Assembly: GCA_963620035.1 (NCBI GenBank)
Contig: CAVEXN010000008.1
Span: forward strand, 1 to 64,000
DNA length: 64,000 nt
From: F23-D06 sp963620035
GTDB taxonomy: Bacteria > Bacteroidota > Bacteroidia > Bacteroidales > WCHB1-69
Direction: 5' to 3'
In this document: positions 42,824-51,574 of the stretch, in pieces
Position numbering within the stretch: the first letter of the stretch is position 1
Layout of the letters: the number at the start of each line of letters is the position of its first letter
Position numbers and translations under genes: made by a program
The notes under the pieces: generated by a model
What the model was told of the DNA's origin: nothing
The model's input: the letters and a program-made list of their open reading frames with translations, nothing else
The model's database searches: none

Positions 42824-43295
42824 TCAACCGTTTAAGTTTTGATTTGATTCTTTGGATTTTGGTACTAACATTGGTTGCGGAAATTCCTATAATTTCAGCA
42901 ATTTCATTCTGAGGCAAATCCTCAAGATAGAGCGTTATGATGGTTTTTTCTTCTTCGTTTAGCATATCGATGAGGCAATAGAGTCGTATGAGCATCTTGT
43001 CGTCATTATCTATGTCCGAATGTAAACCATTTTTTGATTCTAACGTTTGGTGATGTGTTTTTTGTTCTTTTCTATGATGCGAGAGGGCAGTGTTTATTGC
43101 TACTTTATATAGCCATGTTGAGGCTTTGCAGCGCTTGTCATGGAGGTATTTTGGATATCCTTTCCACATGTTCAAAACAATTTCCTGATACAAATCTTCA
43201 ATTGTAAAACAACTATCTGTACCGCAATAAATACGGCAGATTCGTAGTATAAGGTCTTTGTTTTCCGAGACCATCTCTAAAAAAGTCTCTTCCAT
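42804..43295 (-). CDS. ECF-type RNA polymerase sigma factor
   Basis: 163 residues with the two ECF regions. Sigma-2 (about 10-75) holds FTIEDLYQEIVLNMWKGY and TWLYKVAINTALSHHRK. Sigma-4 (about 105-160) holds EEEKTIITLYLEDLPQNEIAEI and GISATNVSTKIQRIKSKLK. It directs RNA polymerase to specific promoters after an external signal. It is followed by a membrane protein gene (overlap 20 bases) and preceded by a radical SAM gene 44 bases upstream on the same strand. No exact TAnnTTTG element is seen before it. Confidence 0.92.
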   Translation of the reverse strand: MEETFLEMVSENKDLILRICRIYCGTDSCFTIEDLYQEIVLNMWKGYPKYLHDKRCKASTWLYKVAINTALSHHRKEQKTHHQTLESKNGLHSDIDNDDKMLIRLYCLIDMLNEEEKTIITLYLEDLPQNEIAEIIGISATNVSTKIQRIKSKLKRLNEKSEQ

Positions 43296-43339
43296 TATTG
43301 TAAAGATTAGCGGCTGAAGGATTTCAAAATAAAGTTTGC

Positions 43340-44683
43340 TTAAATACTATTATGTGTTGCTTTTGAAAACCATTCTTTATTTGATTTTTCGTTTGAAATC
43401 CACCCGCAGTTGTCTGAACCAATTTCAGATATTGCTAATGTGGCTCTCATAAAGCATCCAGTACAAAAAGAAAGATAACGGCAATTATGACAGCGGCCGA
43501 AAGACGGGGGTGTAATTTGAGAACTCAACAAACACAAGGAATTACTGAACAACTCTTTTAATGGCTTTTTAGAAACATTTCCAATAATACCATTGCCAAA
43601 AGTTGCACACATTCGTATATTTCCATGTGGATTCATAACAAAAGTGCGGCTTCCGACCCCGCATCCTCCAGGATTGTGTAATTCTTTTTGTGTTTTTTTG
43701 TCTAAAATATGAAGAAAATCCGAATAATGATCAATCAAATATTGTTCATAATTCATTAATTCTTCAGGTTGAAATCTGATTCTATGTATCATACTTTCCG
43801 ATTGAGCTCTTCCGACAGGAATTATTGGAGAATATGTGAATTTAGAAGCGCCTAATGATTGGGCCAACAGTAAAGTTTTTTCTATGTGCTGCCAGTTTGA
43901 TTCATCAACTGCCATTGAAACACGTACAATGAAATCCTCTTTGGACAAAAGTCTAATCGCTTCGGTAGTTTTTTTAAAAGAGCCTTTGACACGACTTTTA
44001 CGTTCATGTTCATATTCGGAATAACTGTCGAGGCTGATTGAGAAAACAGGTTTGTTTTGTATTTTTTTCAACCGGCTTACAAAACTATCGTCAACAAGCG
44101 TGCCATTTGTCAACACTGAAACTAGTTTTAAGTTTTTAAAACAATAATCAAGAATGTCGAAAAAATGAGGATGAAGCAACGGCTCTCCTCCGGTTAATTC
44201 GACGACTTCTAATCCTTTTTCAGACAATTCGCTGATTGCAGGAAATAACATTTCTTCAGATATCTCTGTTTTCTTTAGGTTCGCTCCTGAATTATTATAA
44301 CAATAGTAGCAATCCTGATTGCATTTCTCGGTTAATTCCACATGTAGACTTTGTGGATAAAACACAGTGTCTTCATTATTTATTGTATAATTGCGCTCCC
44401 CGTGTTTTCTGTTTGATAATACCAGTTTGTTCTCTGCAAGCAATTCTAATATGCCTGAAGATACTTCAATGGAATAATCAATAAAAGTATCACTCGAATG
44501 TGCGCTGCACTGCTGAATTGCATCGTAGAGCGGATATCCATTCAAACAAAAGCGTATAACATCAACAATCTTCTTATTTATTTTCACTTTTTCTTCCTTT
44601 AGACATAAAACACCATAGTTTCTATAGATGTTCAATGTTGAATCTTCTGGCAATGAAATATAAATATCTTGACATTCAGACAT
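43340..44683 (-). CDS. Radical SAM/SPASM enzyme, probable peptide maturase
   Basis: 447 residues. The N-terminal ~95 residues (with a KINKKIVDVIRFCLNG segment) could be a PqqD-like peptide-binding domain. The radical SAM core follows (about 110-320), with the CxxxCxxC cluster site in TEKCNQDCYYCYNNSG and ELTGGEPLLHPHFF. The C-terminal part carries SPASM cysteines (GGCGVGSR, MCATFGNG, RCHNCRYLSFCTGC). The layout is that of PqqE/AlbA-type enzymes that modify ribosomal peptides. No precursor peptide gene is recognised next to it, so the substrate is unknown. AT-rich, with no exact -7 element upstream. Confidence 0.82.
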   Translation of the reverse strand: MSECQDIYISLPEDSTLNIYRNYGVLCLKEEKVKINKKIVDVIRFCLNGYPLYDAIQQCSAHSSDTFIDYSIEVSSGILELLAENKLVLSNRKHGERNYTINNEDTVFYPQSLHVELTEKCNQDCYYCYNNSGANLKKTEISEEMLFPAISELSEKGLEVVELTGGEPLLHPHFFDILDYCFKNLKLVSVLTNGTLVDDSFVSRLKKIQNKPVFSISLDSYSEYEHERKSRVKGSFKKTTEAIRLLSKEDFIVRVSMAVDESNWQHIEKTLLLAQSLGASKFTYSPIIPVGRAQSESMIHRIRFQPEELMNYEQYLIDHYSDFLHILDKKTQKELHNPGGCGVGSRTFVMNPHGNIRMCATFGNGIIGNVSKKPLKELFSNSLCLLSSQITPPSFGRCHNCRYLSFCTGCFMRATLAISEIGSDNCGWISNEKSNKEWFSKATHNSI

Positions 44684-44736
44684 TAAGTGATTGTATTTTT
44701 GAATGTTATTATTTATTGTTGTCTCGTTGTTTTATT

Positions 44737-44772
44737 AAAAGGGGATGTTTCTCAGAAAATACGCATCCCTTT
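44737..44772 (-). terminator. Likely terminator of the 118-residue membrane protein gene
   Basis: On the minus strand AAAGGGATG pairs with CATCCCCTTT (one-base bulge) around a 16-base loop, followed by a weak T-rich tract. It lies just after the 44784 gene, separating it from the radical SAM gene. Confidence 0.55.
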
Positions 44773-44783
44773 CAATCTTTCTT

Positions 44784-45140
44784 TTACTTCCGTTCGTTTG
44801 CAAAAACATTCAATGGGGCTAAAAACGCTATACCATGAGCCACGAAAAACAAATAAGTAGATAAAAGAATCCAAAGGAAGTCGTTCATAAGCGTTTCATT
44901 TGAACCGAACCAACAAATTGCTGCAAAAACCGGCCACGAAACAATTGCGACAACATTGCGTTTTTTTATACACTTTAGTTCCTCGGCAGACCATTCCTTA
45001 TCGTTCCGCCTTATCATAAATACTGAAACAATACCCATAACGACAAGTGGAACATAGCACCATTTGACCGGCAACGAAAATAGAGTCAACATAGTACCTG
45101 TTACACCGATAATACATTCGATAATGCCTTGCCTTTTCAT
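44784..45140 (-). CDS. Small membrane protein of unknown function
   Basis: 118 residues. About four hydrophobic segments (about 8-22, 27-42, 66-80, 88-108) are separated by a charged loop (RRNDKEWSAEELKCIKKRN). I recognise no family. The gene is AT-rich like the adjacent radical SAM and sigma factor genes and has its own -7 element and leader. It could be an immunity or sensing protein of this group, but nothing in the sequence proves this. Confidence 0.6.
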   Translation of the reverse strand: MKRQGIIECIIGVTGTMLTLFSLPVKWCYVPLVVMGIVSVFMIRRNDKEWSAEELKCIKKRNVVAIVSWPVFAAICWFGSNETLMNDFLWILLSTYLFFVAHGIAFLAPLNVFANERK

Positions 45141-45222
45141 TTTTTCGTTCCATTTTGATTTTACATTCTTTTCGCCTCACGTTACGTTTTTATCCTTGCC
45201 ACAATGTGAGACTTTGTCGTGG

Positions 45223-45230
45223 CAAAAATA
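45223..45230 (-). promoter_or_regulatory. -7 promoter element for the small membrane protein gene
   Basis: Minus-strand TATTTTTG, exact match, 83 bases upstream of the ATG at 45140. Confidence 0.55.
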
Positions 45231-45300
45231 CCATTCTATATATATTAATAGCAAAACTGACTGAAAAATCACACTTTTGCAATTTTTTTCGAGAAAAGTT

Positions 45301-45310
45301 CCCCCCCCCC
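45301..45310. repeat. Poly(C)10 homopolymer tract
   Basis: Ten consecutive C bases in otherwise AT-rich DNA, upstream of hsdR (269 bases to the ATG) and of the minus-strand membrane protein promoter. Such tracts are prone to slippage. Confidence 0.8.
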
Positions 45311-45541
45311 TTTCAAAAAAGAGAATAGAAAAACACAACCGGAGAGAGCACGATTCACAGGCTTGCCGCAAACCTCTGTGAACAAGGAACGATGAGGAAC
45401 ACCAACAGACCCATCATACAACACACACAAATCAAGGAATGTCAAGCAATTGACATTTACGAATTGTCGGTTATTCAAAACAAGTTGAACTACAGAACTC
45501 GAACGGCGCTTTTTTCAATTTCTCAGCGCAAGTTTTTTTTA

Positions 45542-45549
45542 TAACTTTG
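45542..45549 (+). promoter_or_regulatory. -7 promoter element for the type I R-M operon
   Basis: TAACTTTG, an exact TAnnTTTG match, 29 bases before the hsdR ATG. Confidence 0.65.
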
Positions 45550-45578
45550 CCACTTGAATCACAGAGACCTGCGAGCCA

Positions 45579-48500
45579 ATGTCATTATCCGTTTTTACCG
45601 AGAATACCAGGGTGCAAGTACCGGCAGCACTACACTTGTGCAAGTTGGGCTATACTTACTTGGACAACATCCAGACCTACAATGCCAAGACCAATATTCT
45701 GACAGATGTTTTCCTGAATGCAGTGAAACGCCTCAATCCAGAATTGTCGAGTCAAGACGCATCGTTGCTGTTTTCAAAGATTATCAATGTGGCAGACAAC
45801 GACGATTTGGGGCGTGAGTTTTACCAAATGCTGTCGGCAAACAGCGGTGTGAAACTCATCGACTTTGAGAATCCCGACAACAACGACTGGCACGTTACCA
45901 CGGAGTTTACTTGTGAAAACGAGGACACCGAGGACGAGTTTCGTCCCGACATCACTTGTTTCGTAAACGGTCTGCCGCTCGCGTTTATTGAGGTGAAGAA
46001 ACCCAACAACCATGAGGGTATATTGGCGGAGCGCGACCGCATCAACAAACGTATGCGCAAGAGTTGCTTCCGCCGCTTCTTCAACGTGACGCAGTTGATG
46101 ATCTTTTCCAACAACCAAGAGTATGACAACGAAAGCCGTGTGCCTATCCAAGGGGCTTTTTATTGCTGCTCTTCCAAGGATAAGGCTTTCTTCAATGTGT
46201 TCCGTGAGGAGAACAAGTCTTTCGTTTCGAATTATCCTTACTGCGAACTTTCAGACGAAACGGAACGCAAGGTGCTGAAACACCGCAACTGTGTGGTCAT
46301 CAAGAATCTCAAAGAATACGAGACCAACAAGGATGTAAATACTCCCACCAACCGCATCATCACGTCTATGCTTAGCAAGGAACGTTTCTTGTTCTTGCTT
46401 CGCTACGGAATCGCTTATGTGGAGCGCAAGTTGGAACTGGAAGACGGCACGCAAGGCACTACGCTCCAAAAGCATATTATGCGTTATCAGCAGATGTTCG
46501 CTTCGTATGCCATTCGTCGCACTTTGGAAAAAGGGGTAAAGAGCGGTATCATTTGGCACACGCAGGGCAGCGGCAAGACGGCACTCGCTTATTACAGTGT
46601 TCGTAGTCTGACCGATTTCTTTGCCAAGCGCAATGTGGTGGCGAAGTTCTACTTCATTGTTGACCGCATCGACCTTATGGAGCAGGCCACCGATGAGTTT
46701 GCCGCCCGTGGGCTTATCGTGCATAATGCCAAGAGCCGCACAGAACTGATGAACGACATTTCAAGTCGTTCCATCACTGCCAACAATGAGGGCAAACTGG
46801 AAATTATGGTGGTTAACATCCAAAAGTTCAAGGAGGACAAGGCGAAGGTAAAGGTGGACGACAGTTACAGCACCAATCTTCAACGTGTCTTCTTCATCGA
46901 CGAAGCTCACCGTGGCTATAATCCGCAAGGCAGTTTCTTGGCCAACTTGCTCGAAGCCGATCAAAACGCCGTGAAGATTGCCCTTACCGGCACACCGTTG
47001 CTCAAAGAGGAGCGCGAGTCGTGGCGTGTGTTTGGCGACTATATCCATACTTACTATTACGACAAGTCCATTGCCGATGGCTACACGTGCAAACTGATGC
47101 GTGAGCCTATCGAGACGGTCTATAAGGAAAAGATTGAGGACATTCTCAATAAGTTGGCTGGAAACGTTGAGGTGAAGAAGTCGGACATCGACAGCAACAA
47201 AATTATCGAAAACGAGAGTTATCTCAACGAACTCATCAACTACATCATAACCGACTTGCGCCGCTTCCGCAAGGAGCAGAACGACGACACCGCCGGAGCG
47301 ATGATTGTCTGCAAAACCAATCCTCAAGCAAGGGAGATGTTCCGCCTTTGGCAGGAGCGTTTTGCGACGGGGTTGAAAGTGCAGCAAACGCAGGAACAAC
47401 AAGTCGGTATGGCTGCAGAACCAATGCTTGCTTATGCCTCTTACAAACCGTTGACGGCTTCGCTCATCCTCCATGACGAGGGCGACAAGCAGGAGCGCAA
47501 GGAGTATATCGAGGGTTTCAAGAAGCTGCAAGAGGTGGATGTGCTCATCGTGAACAAGATGCTCCTCACTGGTTTTGATGCTCCGCGATTAAAGAAACTC
47601 TACTTGGGTCGCTCGCTCGACGGTCACGACCTCTTGCAAGCTCTTACGCGTGTCAACCGTCCGTACCATGATTTCAAGTACGGTTATGTGGTTGATTTCG
47701 TGAATATCAAAGAGAACTTCGAGGCTACCAACGACCGCTATCTGCGAGAGTTGAACCGCACCACCGACACGGAGGACACCGAACAGAAGAACATCGGCAA
47801 CGACATCCTTGTCAGCAAGGAGGACGTAGAAGCGAAGATTAAGCAGGTAAAGAGCGTGCTGTTCAACTTCACCACTGACGACAAGGAGGAGTTCCGTAAG
47901 GAGATTGACGAGATTGACAACAAGGATAGTCTCTACGAACTGCGCAACACGCTCTCCGAGGCAAAGGCTATCATCAACCAAGTGCGCTCTTTCGGCGACG
48001 AGGAGACAAAGGAGAAACTGGCATCTATGCCTGTCGGTTCTATCCCGACGCTTATCACCGAGGTAAACCACCGCATCGAGCGCATCAACTTGCTTGAAAA
48101 CACAGAGCACAAGGCTGACGTGTCGGGCATCATCAATGTGGCTCTTTCTGAACTGGAGTTTGAGTTCAAGAAAGGTCTGCCCGAGGAAATGCGCATTATC
48201 GTCAATGACATCCGTGAGCGGTGCGAACGTGTGCAGGCTGAATTTGAAGCCAACTTCGATACTAAGGAGGAGAAGTACGTCATCCTTGCCGACGAGTTCC
48301 GCGAATACTTCCGCAAGAAAGGCTTTATACCCAAAAACACGGCGGATGCCAAGGAGAGCATTGAATATATGGACGAGGTGATGAAGAAAATACGCGAAAT
48401 CAACCGCCGCAACCTGCTATTGAAGAGAAAATATCAGGGTGATGAACGCTTTGTGCGTATCCACAAGCGCATCGAAGAGCAGAACCAGACGCGTGAACAC

Positions 48501-48746
48501 CCAATCATCTCGAAGCAGGAATATGAGATTGCAGAAAACTTGGCACAGATGAAGGAAGGCATTGACGAGATGCTCTACCTCGACATCAACAAGTTGGACA
48601 ACGTGCCGGCTTTTCAGCAGGACGTTCTCGCCATCATTGGCAAGGAACTGCTGAAGATGCACATCCGTGCGGACATCAAAGACCGCAAATACATCAACAA
48701 CCTTATTACAACAGAATACTTACAGCAGCATGGCTGCGCCTACTAA
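45579..48746 (+). CDS. hsdR: Type I restriction enzyme R subunit
   Basis: 1055 residues; the motor and nuclease subunit of a type I R-M complex. The N-terminal nuclease domain has FRPDITCFVNGLPLAFIEVKKP (Asp and ExK, ~130-150). The helicase has Walker A in HTQGSGKTALAYY (~325), DEAH in FFIDEAHRGYN (~440) and ALTGTPLL. Motif VI lies in HDLLQALTRVNRPY (~690). A long helical C-terminal region probably contacts HsdM. All catalytic motifs are intact. It leads an operon running through hsdM and accessory genes to hsdS. Confidence 0.96.
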   Translation: MSLSVFTENTRVQVPAALHLCKLGYTYLDNIQTYNAKTNILTDVFLNAVKRLNPELSSQDASLLFSKIINVADNDDLGREFYQMLSANSGVKLIDFENPDNNDWHVTTEFTCENEDTEDEFRPDITCFVNGLPLAFIEVKKPNNHEGILAERDRINKRMRKSCFRRFFNVTQLMIFSNNQEYDNESRVPIQGAFYCCSSKDKAFFNVFREENKSFVSNYPYCELSDETERKVLKHRNCVVIKNLKEYETNKDVNTPTNRIITSMLSKERFLFLLRYGIAYVERKLELEDGTQGTTLQKHIMRYQQMFASYAIRRTLEKGVKSGIIWHTQGSGKTALAYYSVRSLTDFFAKRNVVAKFYFIVDRIDLMEQATDEFAARGLIVHNAKSRTELMNDISSRSITANNEGKLEIMVVNIQKFKEDKAKVKVDDSYSTNLQRVFFIDEAHRGYNPQGSFLANLLEADQNAVKIALTGTPLLKEERESWRVFGDYIHTYYYDKSIADGYTCKLMREPIETVYKEKIEDILNKLAGNVEVKKSDIDSNKIIENESYLNELINYIITDLRRFRKEQNDDTAGAMIVCKTNPQAREMFRLWQERFATGLKVQQTQEQQVGMAAEPMLAYASYKPLTASLILHDEGDKQERKEYIEGFKKLQEVDVLIVNKMLLTGFDAPRLKKLYLGRSLDGHDLLQALTRVNRPYHDFKYGYVVDFVNIKENFEATNDRYLRELNRTTDTEDTEQKNIGNDILVSKEDVEAKIKQVKSVLFNFTTDDKEEFRKEIDEIDNKDSLYELRNTLSEAKAIINQVRSFGDEETKEKLASMPVGSIPTLITEVNHRIERINLLENTEHKADVSGIINVALSELEFEFKKGLPEEMRIIVNDIRERCERVQAEFEANFDTKEEKYVILADEFREYFRKKGFIPKNTADAKESIEYMDEVMKKIREINRRNLLLKRKYQGDERFVRIHKRIEEQNQTREHPIISKQEYEIAENLAQMKEGIDEMLYLDINKLDNVPAFQQDVLAIIGKELLKMHIRADIKDRKYINNLITTEYLQQHGCAY

Positions 48747-48755
48747 TAACAGGAA

Positions 48756-50420
48756 ATGAGCAATATCAATATATCGGAGGACACCATCGCCCTTATTGAC
48801 TCTTTGAAGAGTACCACAGGGGCTTTCGGTCTGGCTGGAACGGGCAGCGAGTACAAGATTGTAACGGAGATGTTCCTTTACAAGTTTTTCAACGATAAGT
48901 TCGGCTACGAAGCCAAGCGCGACGAGGTGTATGGCGAACGGCTGAGCAAAGCAGAAAAGTGGGATGCCGAATACGACACGTTCACCGAAGCTGAGGTGGA
49001 GGATCTATTTAGCTATCTGCCGCACTCTGTGCCACGACTGAAACCGGAACACACGCTCTCGCACCTTTACAACTCTGCCACCAAGGGCGACTTCTCCACG
49101 CTGCTCGATGCCACACTGGTTGACATTGCTGCGCTCAATGCCGAAACATTCTCCGTTACCACTTCGGGCAAAAGTAAGGTAAACATCTTCTTTCCGCTCA
49201 CCACTTACGTCACCGACACGCAGAAGCGCGACGAGTTTGCCAAGGCACTTATGCGCGATATAGCTTCTTTCAACTTTGAAGAAGTGTTCAACGAGAAGTA
49301 CGATTTCTTCTCGCACATCTTTGAATATCTGCTCAAAGGCTTCAACAATGCCGGAGGCGGCAAATATGCCGAATACTACACGCCGCATGCCATTGCACAG
49401 GTGATGGCTCGCTTGTTGGTGGGCGATAATCCCGACCTTCGCGGCATCACGTGCTACGACCCTTCCGCCGGAACGGGTACGTTGCTCATGGCTCTGGCTC
49501 ATCAGATTGGTGAGGATCGTTGCTCCATCTATTCACAGGACATTTCGGAAAAATCATCTGAGATGCTCCGCCTCAATCTTATCTTGAACAACTTTGCTTC
49601 CTCGCTCCCCAATGTGGTGCAGGGCAACACGCTCACCGAACCGTCGCATAAGGAAAATAGCGGTGTGCTGAAGAAGTTTGACTTCATCGTGAGCAATCCG
49701 CCGTTCAAGCTCGATTTCCCAGAATACCGCGACACACTTGCTGCTGACTCCATCCGCTTTTGGGCCGGTGTGCCTAACTCGGTGAAAAAGGTTGACCCCA
49801 ACAAACCGAAGATGGCTATCTACACTTGCTTCATCCAGCATCTGCTCAACTCGTTGAAACCTAACGGCAAGGGTGCTATCGTCATTCCCACGGGTTTCAT
49901 CACGTCGAAGAGCGGCGTGGAGAAGCGTATTCTCCAACGCATCGTGGACGAGAAGTGGGTGTATGGCTGTGTGTCCATGCCGTCTAACGTGTTTGCCACT
50001 ACGGGCACTAACGTGTCGGTGTTGTTCTTCGACAAGTCGGCAAAGTCTGACAAGGTGATTCTTATCGATGCAAGCAAGCTCGGCGAGGAATACAAGGAGG
50101 GCAACAACCAGAAACGCCGTCTGCGCGACTTCGAGGTGGACAAGATTGTCAACACGTTCCAAAACAAGGAGGCGGTGGACGATTTCTCCGTGGCTGTCAC
50201 CTACGACGAAATCAAGGAGAAAGGCTACAGTCTCTCTGCCGGTCAGTATTTCGACATCAAGATTGATTATGTGGACATCACCGAGGAGGAGTTCCGCCGC
50301 CGCATGAACGACTACGAAACCACGCTCACCGAGCAATTCGAGGAGAGCCACCGTCTGGAACAAGAGATTTTGAAGCAGCTACGTAGCATCAAGTTCAATG
50401 CTAATGTAGGAAAGGAATAA
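48756..50420 (+). CDS. hsdM: Type I restriction-modification M subunit
   Basis: 554-residue N6-adenine methyltransferase. The N-terminal domain contacts HsdS. The catalytic domain shows YYTPHAIAQVMARLL (~210), motif I CYDPSAGTGTLLMALA (~233) and motif IV FDFIVSNPPFKLD (~310). With HsdS it methylates the target; with HsdR it restricts unmodified DNA. Nine bases separate it from hsdR and four from the DUF1016 gene, so transcription is surely shared. Confidence 0.96.
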   Translation: MSNINISEDTIALIDSLKSTTGAFGLAGTGSEYKIVTEMFLYKFFNDKFGYEAKRDEVYGERLSKAEKWDAEYDTFTEAEVEDLFSYLPHSVPRLKPEHTLSHLYNSATKGDFSTLLDATLVDIAALNAETFSVTTSGKSKVNIFFPLTTYVTDTQKRDEFAKALMRDIASFNFEEVFNEKYDFFSHIFEYLLKGFNNAGGGKYAEYYTPHAIAQVMARLLVGDNPDLRGITCYDPSAGTGTLLMALAHQIGEDRCSIYSQDISEKSSEMLRLNLILNNFASSLPNVVQGNTLTEPSHKENSGVLKKFDFIVSNPPFKLDFPEYRDTLAADSIRFWAGVPNSVKKVDPNKPKMAIYTCFIQHLLNSLKPNGKGAIVIPTGFITSKSGVEKRILQRIVDEKWVYGCVSMPSNVFATTGTNVSVLFFDKSAKSDKVILIDASKLGEEYKEGNNQKRRLRDFEVDKIVNTFQNKEAVDDFSVAVTYDEIKEKGYSLSAGQYFDIKIDYVDITEEEFRRRMNDYETTLTEQFEESHRLEQEILKQLRSIKFNANVGKE

Positions 50421-50424
50421 CAAA

Positions 50425-51567
50425 ATGAGCAATATAACAACAATAGGCGATACATTGTTGCCTACTGGCTATATTCAATGGCGTAAAGACATAGAACAGC
50501 TGATTGACACTGCAAAGTTGAAAACGGCTCTAAATGTTAATGTCGGCACTCTTACTTTGTATTGGAACATCGGCAAGCAAATTTTGGAGAAGCAGAAAAA
50601 GGACGGATGGGGCAAGAAAGTTGTTGAACAGTTATCAAAGGATTTGGCAACGAAATATCCCGAAGATAGAGGATATTCCGTCCGTAATTTGAAGTATATG
50701 CGCCAATTTGCTGATGCTTATCCACACTTTCCATTTGTGCAAGTGCCACTTGCACAAATGAATAACATCCCAATTGGTCAAGTGGCACTTGACCAATTTA
50801 AAGAAGATGACAAAGAATTTGTGCAAGTACCGCTTGCACAAATATCGTGGTATCATCATATCTCGCTTCTATCGAAAGTAAAAGACATTGCCGAACGAGC
50901 TTATTACATCACAGAGACTGCACATAATGGGTGGAGTCGTGACGTAATGCTCCTTCAGATTGACAATGGCTATATCAACGCAAAAGGGCATGCCATCAAC
51001 AACTTTGAGCAGACATTGCCGCCTCCTCAGTCCGACTTGGCTCGTTACTTATTCAAAGACCCATACAATTTCTCGTTCCTTGGTACAGTCGCATTGCAAA
51101 ATGAATTGGATATAGAAAAGTCTTTGACAAGCAAGATTACAGATTTTCTCCTGGAAATGGGGTGTGGCTTCGCCTACATAGGCAGACAATACCACCTATC
51201 GGTTGATGGCGATGACTACTACATCGACTTGCTAATGTACCATCTCAAACTGCATTGCTATGTTGTGGTGGAGTTGACAGCCGTAGAGTTCAAACCTGAG
51301 TTCGTCAGCAAACTGAATTTCTATATATCTGCCGTTGATGACATGGTGAAGTCGCCAGAAGACAAACCTACTATTGGTTTGCTTCTATGCCGTACTAAGA
51401 GCAACAAGAAAGCAGAGTTTTCGCTTCGTGGCATTACCCAACCTATGGGCATAGCGCAATACGAAACGGAAAAACTCTTTGCTGATGTAGCTTCGGCTTT
51501 GCCGCAGATTGAGGAATTGGAGAAAGAACTTGAAAATCCAGACAACGAGAACGAAGGAAAGGAATAA
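50425..51567 (+). CDS. DUF1016-family (YhcG-like) protein, nuclease motif altered
   Basis: 380 residues of the PDDEXK nuclease-domain DUF1016 family, often found inside type I R-M operons. An N-terminal DNA-binding-like domain (about 15-170) precedes the C-terminal nuclease fold (about 225-350). The nuclease motif reads YYIDLLMYHLKL...VVVELTA: Lys is expected after Glu-Leu but Thr285 (codon ACA) is present. One base change (ACA to AAA) would restore ExK, so this copy is probably catalytically dead. The coding region contains three in-frame palindromes (50732-50760, 50772-50798, 50817-50843) that encode repeats of the QVxLAQ type in the middle of the N-terminal domain. Confidence 0.85.
   Translation: MSNITTIGDTLLPTGYIQWRKDIEQLIDTAKLKTALNVNVGTLTLYWNIGKQILEKQKKDGWGKKVVEQLSKDLATKYPEDRGYSVRNLKYMRQFADAYPHFPFVQVPLAQMNNIPIGQVALDQFKEDDKEFVQVPLAQISWYHHISLLSKVKDIAERAYYITETAHNGWSRDVMLLQIDNGYINAKGHAINNFEQTLPPPQSDLARYLFKDPYNFSFLGTVALQNELDIEKSLTSKITDFLLEMGCGFAYIGRQYHLSVDGDDYYIDLLMYHLKLHCYVVVELTAVEFKPEFVSKLNFYISAVDDMVKSPEDKPTIGLLLCRTKSNKKAEFSLRGITQPMGIAQYETEKLFADVASALPQIEELEKELENPDNENEGKE
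50732..50760 (+). repeat. In-frame palindromic element, DUF1016 family, copy 1
   Basis: Perfect 14-bp arms CATTTGTGCAAGTG and CACTTGCACAAATG around one C. Read as FVQVPLAQM. Confidence 0.85.
50772..50798 (+). repeat. In-frame palindromic element, DUF1016 family, copy 2
   Basis: Perfect 13-bp arms AATTGGTCAAGTG and CACTTGACCAATT around one G. Read as IGQVALDQF. The inner CAAGTG/CACTTG core is shared with copies 1 and 4. Confidence 0.85.
50817..50843 (+). repeat. In-frame palindromic element, DUF1016 family, copy 3
   Basis: 11-bp perfect arms ATTTGTGCAAG and CTTGCACAAAT, with a 5-base centre. Read as FVQVPLAQI. It shares its arms with copy 1. Confidence 0.8.
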
Positions 51568-51574
51568 CCAAGCT

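Larger units (their letters stand above)
45141..45578. other. 438-base intergenic region with poly(C) tract
   Basis: No convincing gene. It holds a minus-strand -7 element (45223-45230) for the 44784 gene, followed on that strand by a GCCAC/GTGGC hairpin in the leader. It also holds a run of ten C bases (45301-45310) and the hsdR -7 element (45542-45549). Minus-strand frames cross the poly(C) run (for example 45177-45371) but show no recognisable product. Confidence 0.6.

Noticed and set aside
45177..45478. Short minus-strand frames crossing the poly(C) tract as a gene or RiPP precursor
   Set aside because: No leader or core peptide pattern, no promoter and no family match; a poly(G)-encoded Gly run is the only feature.
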